Origin: Leguminivora glycinivorella
Lineage: Eukaryota > Arthropoda > Insecta > Lepidoptera > Tortricidae
Assembly: GCF_023078275.1 (NCBI RefSeq)
Contig: NC_062975.1
Span: forward strand, 23,466,641-23,530,640
Direction of reading: 5' to 3'
Length of the DNA: 64,000 nucleotides
Positions within the stretch are counted from its first letter, which is position 1, and the number at the start of each line of letters is the position of its first letter. Made by a program: the position numbers and the translations under genes. Below, piece by piece: positions 11,501-23,500 of the stretch. The notes beneath the pieces are model-generated. The model ran no database searches. It was not told the DNA's origin and was given only the letters and a program-made list of their open reading frames with translations.

Positions 11501-14500
11501 GCCCGACACGCTCTTGGCCGGTTTTTGTCACCTGTCTCGTCATTCGTTACTTCCCCATCACTTTTACAAACTGTTGCTTACTATGATCAAAAATACATAG
11601 GTAGGTACAATATCCGTAACATTTACGCTATTCTAATACTTAAAAGCCGAATATCTTAACCCTACTGTTTTTTGATTCGAGTTAAAAACAAACTTCATCG
11701 GCAAACACAAACAGGCTCATCTCAAAATGCATTTAGTAACAATAAATTGTTAACTTTTGACAGTTATGACTCTAAACTTGAAAACCTTCATAGTTTGTGC
11801 ACCTTTCATGCCTCATAGAACTTATAGTTAATATTTCACGTTAAACTTGGATGGGACGGGATGTATTGCTATTGCTAAAGTATCACGATTATTATCAATA
11901 TAACATTACTGAATCTTAGTCGAGTAGTTGTATCGAGCAATCGTGAAGAAAATAATATCACAATATACAGAAATATGGTTTCATAGAAAGCGCGGAAGCG
12001 CCAGTTTGTCTCTACGGAGTTATATATAAATAAATAAATAAAATAAATAAATAAATAAATATTGGGGACACCTTACACAGATCAACTTAGCCCCAAACTA
12101 AGCAAAGCTTGTACTATGGGTGCTAAGCGACGATATACATACTTAAATAGATAAATACATACTTATATACATAGAAAACATCCATGACTCAGGAACAAAT
12201 ATCAGTGCTCATCACACAAATAAATGCCCTTACCGGGATTCGAACCCAGGACCGCGGCTTAGCAGGCAGGGTCACTACCGAGTTATCGAGGAGTGAGTAC
12301 CTACCTTATCATTATTTAATTGATTTAGCCTACACGTAAGTTCCTATAGTATGTATGTAATTATGTAAATAGGTTAAGATATACAATTTAAGATTGTTTA
12401 AAAAATGAGCGCATCTTGCCATTAAACGTAACAGTTTGGCAAGTTAATTCATGTACAAAATTAGTTTAAGTTGTTTTTTTTTTTTTCAATAAAAAAAAAA
12501 AAAAAAACCGACTGAGCCAGACCGGTCGTCTTTGTTAATAACTAATCTAAGAATATTTCCTCAGTGTTCGTGCTCTGCTGGTCTCCATACATGATCTTTG
12601 ACCTGCTGCAAGTGTATGACTACGTGCCCGACACGCAGGCCAACGTGGCCATCGCGTCGCTCATCCAGAGTCTGGCGCCGCTCAACTCCGCAGCCAACCC
12701 CGTCATCTACTTCATATTCTCCAACAGGATATTCCTCAGTTTAAGGTAAGTTTTTTCTATACTTGTCTTGTTTTTCAATAATAGTATCATTACTATTATA
12801 TCTGTTCATAGCTGCACCGTTATCATCCAAAGTTTTTCGCCACTCAACTCCGCGGCCAACCTCGTCATCTACTTACTTCATATTCTCCGATAGGATATTC
12901 CTCAGTTTAAGGTGACGAATAGAAAATCATCTATACTTTCTATCATTACTATTATAATTATTACAAAATCTCTCTCTCTCTGTCTCTGTGGCTAACTTCG
13001 TCATCTACTTGATAGTCTACAACAGAATATTTTATCGTTTAAGAACTTTATTCTCAAAAATAATTTACATAAATTCGCTTACTTGAGAACACAATAATTG
13101 TTTCAATATATCTTACAACTAACGTGCAGGCAGTGATAAATAAATTATCATAACAAAATATTAACTACATATTTACAAAGTGGGTAGAAGTAGGTATGTT
13201 ACTTATTTTGTGGTAGAAGTATGCTATTTTTCAGTTAAAGATAAATTACCTCTTCTATTAGAACTTTTATTAATAGTTCCTAGAAAACCTACTTTTATAT
13301 TTTTGTTATCTGTTTCATCTTTTGAGAGACCGTTTAATTTGTATGTCTATTTGATGAGTTATACATGTATATGTCTTTGTTTTTACTATTACAGTGGTAA
13401 AGGTCATTTGTACATGTCGTCCACACACGCCCAACTTAATTGGTCTTGACGTCACAAAGAGCAAAAACGATTTGCAGTTTATAAAGCCTTATGACAAAAA
13501 CTGTGGAACTGAATTTATACAGCGTGGCTTAATTTTTGACCGCATTCCAACGAATTAGGTCATAACACTTAAACACATTTTGCATTGGGGACAACTTAAC
13601 CAAGGGTGTAAATCATTTATGTTCTTTTATTAAAGATGAAAAAACCATTTTATGCCAGGTTTAATATTAATATTTACGTCTAAATTGAAAATAAATAAAA
13701 AAAAAAACAATAAAAAGTTTTTGGCGAAATTTACTTTAATTATAACGTAACATATTTTATTTTCTTTTTACCTCAGAGCTGCATGGGAAGAGTATTTCGG
13801 GTTACATAGTGTATTAACTTTTGACGTCAGTTAAAGTTGTCCCAGATTAACCTATTTATATCAAACATTATGAACAAACTCACAGAGTACGCGCATAATT
13901 ACACGTAACAAAATTATTCTGTTTCATAACACGTGACGTAAACCTCAACTTGGAAGCACCCTTTGAGTAATTAGCGATCCAGCAGTTATCCATAATTCAT
14001 GATTATTCGTTTAAGAATATTAATGATACCAGAGACTAGTGAATATTCAGGACTAACAACCTTTTGAATACGGCACTGATGGCATAACTTTTTAATGTTT
14101 TTTTTTCTTCAATTTTAGCTGACTTCTAAATGTAATATTATACCTATACATTGCATGTACATATAAAAAGTACTAGGAAAGAAGTAAAAACGGAAAATAA
14201 TAATTTCACAGTAAACACTTGCCAAACCATTACGTTTAATGGGAAAAATTTGGTCATTTGATTTACTCGCATGAACAAATTTATATTGAATCTGAACCTA
14301 TTTAAATAGGTTATTTTGTACTTTTCTTAAGATCTCTTTAAACTCCTTATTAATGTTTGCCTTAATTCTAAATGCTGTCAGAAATCCTGAGCAACAATTT
14401 TTCTACAAAAATTACTGGGAACAAAGAATTATAATTATATTTTAATTTTAAACCTACAATATTGTTTTATTTAGTCTGCTTTTCTTCTTCCGCTGTAATT

Positions 14501-17500
14501 TACAAATGAATTATTAATTCAAGATTTAACCCCTGAAACGACTAGCTCTTTCCGCTTTCTCTAGAAGTTGCTAAACATTTTGTTTTGCAATTTCATTAAT
14601 TATGACTTTAAATTTATTGACTTGAATACAAAATATTAATAACGCTTTTAGAATTTATCTGATAAACAACTCCATTTAAACAAACTTGGAATAATTCAGT
14701 TGATCCGGAATTTATCAACAAATGTATACCTAAAGAGAATTTCGTTTCCTTACAATTCTTGTTTGCCACGAGTGGCACTGAAACTTGAGTAGTTTCATGT
14801 GTTCTGCCTAACCCTTTACGGGGTACCGGCGTGATTGTATGTAATGTAAAATACCTTATAATGGACGGTGATACCATTATGGACAAAAAAAACACAAATC
14901 CTTGAAAATAAGTATCTAAAATTATTTTCTTAAAACTGACGGCATTGTACCATAAACAAGATTCATAGAGCTGCTTAATTTTGAAGTATCATTTAATTCA
15001 GTTATTTCTGAAGGATTTGGCGGCAAGACAAAAGCCATTTGTTTACTGAAGAAATATCAGTACAAATACTTAAGTAGTACTGTTGCTGTTGTTAAGAGAG
15101 TCGAGTTCTATGTATAAAATAATAAATAAATAATACTCGGTGTAAACTTGAATGAGTTTTACTTACTGCATTAACCATGAGATAAGGTATAAAACATACT
15201 AGTTTGTTGGTCCAAAGATATAAATAAATAGTGTTATTTTGCGAGTGTCCCTGGAACCGGAAAACTGCATAACTCCTATGATGGACAAGGAACAGTTTAC
15301 AATAACAAAATATACAAGAAAAATCCTATGTTAAAATAACGCAAACTATGTTTATTTGGGGTATATAAAATTGACTCAGTTGGCTTTAAAAGTAAAATTT
15401 CAAATTTATTTCACTGTCCATAATGGAAGATCCATTACTGGAGAACTGACGTCCAAGACGAAAAAAAACACCTCGTTTTAATTTGTCAACTATGATGAGA
15501 CCAATAGCAGTATCTATTCTGCAATACACTTGAAATTTAAAAGAAGGACAGGACTTTCAATTTTTAACACGCTTAGCGGAAGAATTTTTACATGTATCAG
15601 TGAAATATCAAAAAGAGGCAATATTTCATCTTAAGCTGTCCATGATTGGGTCCGTTACCTTATGTATTTATTTTTTGAACGTCTGGGAAGATTTTACCTG
15701 CATGTTGCCGAACCTTTTTTACAAAGAGGTACGTCACAGATCTGTGGATACATGACTAAACTCTTTTACCACGATTGGCGTATCATTTAAGAATGATGAA
15801 TAGGGTACCATTTGCCCTATTACACACATTATCGCTTTGCTCGTGACCCGAAATATATATTTAATGGGTTATCTTCAGCTATTCGGTCCCTATAATTAAT
15901 CATTTCGTCTCATTTATGCCACAAATGCTTTAATATTGTATGATGTTATGTTCTGTAGTAAGACCTTAATAACTTTTAATATTTTGGATACAAATTATTA
16001 TTTATTAAGGTTTTCTTTTAAATTATTGTCCCTTATGATGTTAAAAATCGTCTCTCTTCCTACTAGAAAGAATGATTGAGGCAGCGCTTGTTAATTGATG
16101 TGACCGTTTTGCTCAAATTGTTATTGCCTTTTTATTTCATCAGGCGTTACCTAAAGTACTAATTCTACATGTCCCCGTGTGTTGACGTTGACGGGTTTAG
16201 AATTTTCCATCCCCTTTCTTGCTGTGGGTGTCGTAGAAGTCGACTGTGGGATATGTGTATGGGCTAAACTGTGGCGTAGACGAGAGGCCGGCAATTTGTT
16301 ACCACTGTTTCGTGTTCTTTCAATATCTTAATTACCAAGAGTGGCACTGACACTTGAGTAGTTTCATGGTGCTCTGCCTACCCCTTTATAGGATATATGT
16401 AATTCTTTAACATACAAAGTCGCAGGTAAAAGCTATAATTGAAGTGAGTAACGTAACATGTATTATTAATGAAATAAAACTATGGAAACGGATTATATCG
16501 CTTATAATGAATTTACACTTCATTTGACGACCGGTTTGGCTCAGTCGGCAGTGACCCTGCCTGCTGAGCTGCGGTCCTGGGTTTGAATCCCGGTAAGGTC
16601 ATTTATTTGTGTGATACGCACAGATATTTGTTCCTGAGTCATGGACGTTTTCTATGTCAGTATAATATAAGTATTTGTATATTATATATATCGTTGTCTG
16701 AGTACCCACAATACAAGCCTTCTTGAGTTTACCGTGGGGCTCAGTAAATCTGTGTAAGAATGTCCTATAATATTTATTTATTTTATTGTATGTGGGTAGC
16801 TTTTGAACATTGTAATTTTTTTCCTCATTCACCCGTTGACCACGAATGCTGTAAAGTGTTCGAAACGTCGGGATGAATTGTAAATTCATTATACGCAATA
16901 TAATCCTTTTCCATAGTTTTATTTCATGAGAAACTATCGCGGTAACCGAAGACAATATATTATTATGTAGTGAGTGTATGAGAACGAAACTTGTTGAACA
17001 CTAATTTGACTTAAGAGGATACGGTAGCGAAAATGCTAAAATGGAAAGGAGCCCCCCTTTCAACTTGGGAATTTTAGTTAAATATACAAGTCTTATTAAC
17101 TAGATTTATCGAAAAAAAATTGTCCATTAAGAACAACTCAGTCAAAAGATATTTCAAAAAAATCTTTAAAATCGAGGTTCCGCTCTCGACTCTTTCCTCT
17201 TTCAAAACTTAATCAATCGAAACGAAGTTTGAGAATCTGAATAACAATGAAATAATCTATATCGGACCGTTTAGCTTTTTTTGTTAATTGTTACCAATTT
17301 TGAGTATCACACCTTTTTTTGCGCCACAATGAAAAAGGCCGTTTTTGCAGCAGAATATTAAAAAAATCAAAACGGTCCGACACAGATAAAAATAATAACA
17401 ATCTGTGTTGAAAAAATCATTGCTCTATCTTCAAAAACCAGGAGGAAATAGTCGAGAGCGTTTGTATGGAGAATTGACCCCTACCGTATCGTCTTAAGGG

Positions 17501-20500
17501 GCTGACAACACCCAATTGCGCAAAATTGGTGTTACTTGCGCAGTTTTTTACTAACTATTAGTTTTAGTAAAGCAAGTAAATTATATGTTATTATTCATTA
17601 TAATTTCAACGAACATAGACGTACTCGATACACGATTTAATGAAATCGGCTCGATAGAAAAAAAATTGCAAAGATTGGTCTCGAGTTCGTCATTAAACGG
17701 TTCTATGTCGTTCAATTATTCACTTAGTTGTCTTTAATTAAAATCACAATAACAGAAATATACACATCTAAAACACTAACGAAACATATTACACAAATAA
17801 TGCATTCTTTCTATTTTATTTTAATATTTTTCCGTACTTTTCGTACCTAGCCGCCCTCTTTTAGTGACATCGCGCTCTCACTTACTCCCATACGAATAGA
17901 CAGTGTACGCTAGCGTCAAGGTCATTGGCTGTTGTCAGCGTCTTAATGAAAGTCTAATTAGTATTCAACAAGTTTCGTTCTTACATTCAGATATTTATAA
18001 TCTTTCTCAGATGAAAAAGTTTTTGAATAAAGTTGTTGTCATACGTGTCTCCGGTTACTTAGTAACTTTAAATTGTCGAATACGTTATAATGGAATGAAA
18101 TTTGTTCTTCTTTGAAGAGTTTCTCAAAATTTCCATGCTTCTCGTTAACGTGCACAAAGTTAGTAAGCAGGTAAATAACACTTTTTATTGGAGATTTTTC
18201 TCTTTTCACTTTCGGAAAAGTTCATCAAAGGAGAGGAGAAGGAGAGGATTCTTCGTCTGAATGCTTTGAAGATTAAAATGTACCTATCTAAAAATAACTT
18301 CTGACATACGTTTTTATTCATTTAAAACATGTTTTTCTTTTCGTTGAAATAATTTCAAGAAAATACACATCGTGAGTAGTATCGTATTAGTATATTTCAT
18401 AATTCTTGTTGTAAAAAAAATGATCCGTGATTTTATAAATATTTTTGTTATTCGGCTGTGGTTCCGACGATCTACAGCTCAGAGAGCCACTTACCAGTAT
18501 TACAATAATCCAGTATATACCTTGGTGGCCTTGTAGTGATCCTGCCTGCTAAGCCGCGGTCCTTGGGTTCGAATCGTGGTGAATCCCTTTATTTGTGATA
18601 ATCGCAGATAAATGTGTACCTGCCCCTCTAGCACAACTTGCCTTGTCGCGGGCGAGTTTATAATTGAAGTCGCGCTTGATGTATGGACTCGCGCGCGACA
18701 AGACAAGTTGTGCTAAAGGGTCTGAGTGATGGATGTCTTCTATGCATATAAGTCATTATCATCCTCCTTGCGTTATCCACTTTGCCACGGCTCTTGCGAG
18801 CCTGGGGTCCGCCTTGAGAACTAATCCCAAAATTTAGTGTAGGCGCTATTTTTTACGAAAGCAACAGTATGTAAGTATTTGTATATTATATATGAATATC
18901 GTTGTCTGAGTACCTACCTACCAACACACCTTAAGATTACCATGTGACAATCTGTGTAAGAATGACAAGAATGTTATATATTGTTAATGTTCCTCGGAGC
19001 CCCATATAAACGCCAGTAAAAGTATTCTAGTAAGGAGATAAGTAAGAGCTGGTTTATGATCCTTGAAGTGCCTCATAGCTAAAGTGCTTAATACTGCCGA
19101 GCTGCCCTAGGGACCGCAATTAGTGCGAGAACAGCGTTTTTAGTGGCAAAGTTCACTTTTCTATCGCTATTTTAATCTTATGTACACTTGTACAGCATTT
19201 AAACCTATCGGAGCGGCCATGATGCTCACATATATCAAGACACACCATGATCCGAACCGTCCAGTAATCTGGTAATAATATGGAGATGCAACTGATCATT
19301 TCATTGAAATGAAAGACTTTTGTTTTTCCTTGTGTAATTTACCATGTAGATGGTAAATTGGATGGCATAAATGCGTCCAAATTTACCATCAAATCACTAT
19401 CAGATAAAATTCTGACTAAATCACAGGTCAAAAAAAGATGGCTAAAAAACTAGATAACATAAAAATATGAAAAATATGGAGTAAGCGGCGTGTGCCAGCA
19501 ACAGTGGATATTTGTTAATGTATTGTAACTGTGTGTGTGTTCCCCGTGTGGTGAGGTTGGCAACCTGTCACGTGGGTGCAGTGTCGACTGTGGGAATGTG
19601 TTTTCAACCTGTCACAATTTTTTTTTTCAACCCCTTTTTGCCAAGACTAAAACTTGAGTAGGTACCTAGTTCATCTGCTCTGCCTATCCTTTTATGGGAT
19701 ACATACGTATGTAAAGTCAGCGGCATAAATAAGTGATGATTTCTGTACCTTGTCACTTTAACGTCGTGTCTTAAATGCCATACGAAATTGTCAAACGATT
19801 TAAAGCGACAAGGTACAAAAATCATCACTTATTTATGCGTGACTGTACTACTGTAAAAATAAGGTCTTAAAATAATGATTGTTTCAGAAACATCCCCCCA
19901 TACAAATGGTTGTGGTGCTGGGTCCGAGCCAGCGACAGTCCAATTGGCAACGAGTCTCGCGCACACACGGAGCTGCTCACGTCATCACACAGGCGGACCA
20001 GGCGTGACCTCACTGTCAGGGTACGTGTATACTGTTAGTGGGCATTTCTATTTAAACTTGTACCATGACTCATTTGAGAAGTTGAAAATAAAATTGGCAT
20101 TATTTGGTATTTTGTCGTGTTATCCTGTTAGAAAATATATTCTAGTTTACGAAACACTGAAGAGAATCGCAATATTTTTAGGATAAACTAGTTAAAATGA
20201 ATTTTTATTATGATGGGAGAGGTTTTTTGTGGTCCGTTTGGTTACAAATGTTTTTTAGTGTAGGAAATAAAAGACATACTTGAACCAAAGGTTTTAATGT
20301 TTAATAGATATAATTCGTATTAAACAAAGTAAAAACAATCATCATTTAATAATACTAATGAAACTTTTTTTATAAAACCGTATTTTAGGTGGTTTGGTTA
20401 CGGCATGGTCCCAAACCGTACCTTATTTTTAGTTTTATTAAGTAACTACGGGCATTATTGACATATAATGTATAACAATCAATAGAATTAACGAAACTTG

Positions 20501-23500
20501 TAATTATTAGCATTAAAACCTAAGAGTTATAGCTTCTATACTTTAATTAAACAATAAAAAACACTTTTTTAACAAGGGGACAATTTCCAAATGGACACCT
20601 ATGTAACTTAACGGACAAAGTAAGGACGAGATCACAATAAGCAAAAATTTCACTCAAATGCTTGCTCAGTAAAAAAACACAGTACGTAGGTACTTGAAAT
20701 ATCAGAACTTATAATATCAATACTTATTAAAAATATATATCACTATTATAATGGCTTTTTATGAAATATACCTAATATCTAATCTCACTTTGGGTAGAGT
20801 TTAGTTCTACTAAACATCTGTGGTATCAAATGCGTATTAATCACAGTTAAAAATAATAATATTAAAATTAATATTTCTTATCAAAATGAATTTAAGTAAT
20901 AGTATATTAAGTAGAAAACACATTAAAACGGAGTATTTTCTTAAGTAATGGGAAATATCTTCTATTTAGTAACAAAAATTATCTTATTATTATATAAGGT
21001 CATATTTTGTGTCCATGAGATCTGCAAATTAGTATGAATATTACCAAAAACTAAGCATGGACAAAGTCACGGCAAAAAACTAGCTATTCTCAATGTGCAC
21101 GCAACTTTACCGTGTCAGTTTGGTTACATTTGACTGTCCGGCAATATGTTACGCTGCAAATTGTTTCCAAACGGACGTAACGATTTGTCTAGACCAGAAT
21201 TAAATCGATTGAAAATAATACAAAACTAACAGCAATATTTAACTTATTTACTTGAGAAATAACTGTATGAGGCATTGATTCATTTAACATCAACAGTTCT
21301 TTACTTACCTAACAGTTTAGTTACGTAAAAATTAGAACAAAACGGACCAAACATAGTGGTAAACTTACCTGTCACATGCCAGCACTCCTTGTCGGTCGCG
21401 GTTTGGCTGTTTTATTAACCAAAGTGAAGTTAGACAAGGTTTGTCTATGGTCACAGGTTTGCCAGGATTAAAATAAACCTTAAATGTTGGTAAAAAATAT
21501 TTTGCTACTTAGTTAAAACTGCGTAACCAAACGGACGATCTCGAAACTGGACATTTCGAGGGGACAACGTTTTTATCGAAATTATACCCTGTTACTGTTG
21601 ATTTTAAAGTTCTTTTTCGTCAAAAATACGTTTTCTACTACTTAAACTATGTAAAAAACCGGCCAAGTGCGAGTCGGACTCGCCCACCGAGGGTTCCGTA
21701 CAAACTTTCAATGGTTAAAATAATCATACTACACTCATACTCATATTCATTTATTCATATTTGTAACGCCATTTTACACGTCAGAATTGATTTAAAAAAA
21801 TAATATTCATACAACCATAATACTTATTAGAGAATAAATAGACAGAAGATTGAAATTACAAAAAGTTAGGCAATATTCACATAAAAAATGCACAAAAATA
21901 TTTTTCTAATTAGGTAATATAAAAATTGTCATAAGTGTAGAACGGGTGCTCGACCAGCTAATTTTTTTAAGCGATAGGTACTTAAAGTTCGACACACTAG
22001 GCGCTTCAACCACATATTGCGGCAATTTATTACAGACGGCAGGGTCCATCACATGTGTTAATTTGACCGTAAATTGGATTTCGCCAATTTACGGTCGATA
22101 CCTACTAACTTTCCGGCATTTCGAATGTTGTACTTGGAACACATGTTGTTAGTTTTGTCACAGAATATATGTATAATAGTACAAGTACAGAAGGCTCACT
22201 CCTTTGATGTTCACAAAATGACGCCATTCTAAATTCTTACCTACATTAACAAACGGACCGCACGCGAGCAGCCAACATTGAATTTTTCCCCTCACTAGCT
22301 CGGTAACACGTGTTTTGTCCTTTAATACCAGCGGGTAAAAACGCATTTTATCCACTAGTGGGTAAAGTAATTTGACCTTGAATAAAGTCAAATTAATTGC
22401 TTTAAAATTGATAAAAGTAGGTGAATCTAGTAATAAAGATCATTTACCACCTGTGGAACTACTGGAAGCAGTGATAAACGCATTTTTTGCGTTATAGTTT
22501 CCTCGCTACAGTGAGGGGAAAAGTTTTGTGTTACACTCGGGTGCAAAAATGTATTTTACTTCTCGTGTGTTAAAAAACTCGCAAGTTCAGGATTCTATAA
22601 ATAACTCGCAAGTTCATGATTCTATAAATAACTATTATACAAATAAATATTATTGCGCCGCGCGAAGGTCGTCGCCAATGAATGGGCCGCGAACTCGCGG
22701 CCGCTGACATGTACTTGTAGCGCGGCGATAGAATCGCGGAGTGAGCCGCCCCTGGTTTTGTATGCTGCCAAGTTCTCTCTTACATAAATGGCTACCTGCA
22801 TGATAACTATTGCAGGCAGTGTAATGAGTGTAAGGATTCTTATTTTTTAAAGAGTTCTTTGGCCGGAGTGTCTACTGTCTACAGGTTCCTGAGCAACGAT
22901 CCTGACAGCTCGTTTCTGAAAGCGAAAGACCCTCTCCCATTCAGCACAACGTCCCCAGAGCTCCGCACCGTACTGTATTAATGAATGGACAGTGGCGAAA
23001 TAGCATGTCCGGGCTACTACTGGAGCCACAGACTTTGCAACTCGACCTAAGGCAAAGCACGCACTGCCCCGACTACCACACGGTTTATCTACTTGCTGGT
23101 CCCATTTTAAGCCCTGATCAATCTTTAAACCTAGGAAAGTAGTCGTGGATGCCTGTTCAAGTATTTTCCCATTAATTATGAACTATCAACGGCGTGGTCA
23201 TGCGGCCCGAAAGATTAAAATGCACAAAGTGAGTCTTTTTGAGATTTAAAGCTAAGCCATTCCATGCGAACCATTGAGACAGCTGAGTTGTCGTTTCATT
23301 CAAGGCTCGCTGAAGACTTTCAGACGTTGGTGCAGTAACTATGGCAGCAACATCATCGGCGTACATTAAAATGTTGGCAGCCTGTATCGCAACCGGTAGG
23401 TCGTTAAGGAGAAGTGAAAAAAGTATGTTAAATACTGACGATTTCTTGCGCTACGCCCATATTACTTGCCTCTGAAGGGATCTGATCTTATTTTTTCACT

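Larger units (their letters stand above)
18520..18975 (+). mobile_element. SINE-A with two nested insertions
   Basis: The SINE-A head (18520-18623), middle (18721-18751) and tail (18869-18975) are collinear but separated by a 97-bp hairpin MITE (18624-18720) and a minus-strand SINE-B fragment (18752-18868). Confidence 0.8.

Noticed and set aside
13394..13449. Candidate GPCR exon reading SGKGHLYMSSTHAQLNWS-stop after a pyrimidine tract and CAG
   Set aside because: It fits the phase after the TM7 exon but lacks helix 8 features. The exon at 19888 gives NIPPYKWL in the same phase and then joins a further phase-matched exon.
17903..18115. 70-codon plus-strand open frame
   Set aside because: AT-rich, with no motif and no splice or conservation evidence.
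19875..20186. 103-codon plus-strand open frame
   Set aside because: It overlaps the helix 8 exon in the wrong frame. The receptor-like reading is in another frame bounded by splice sites.
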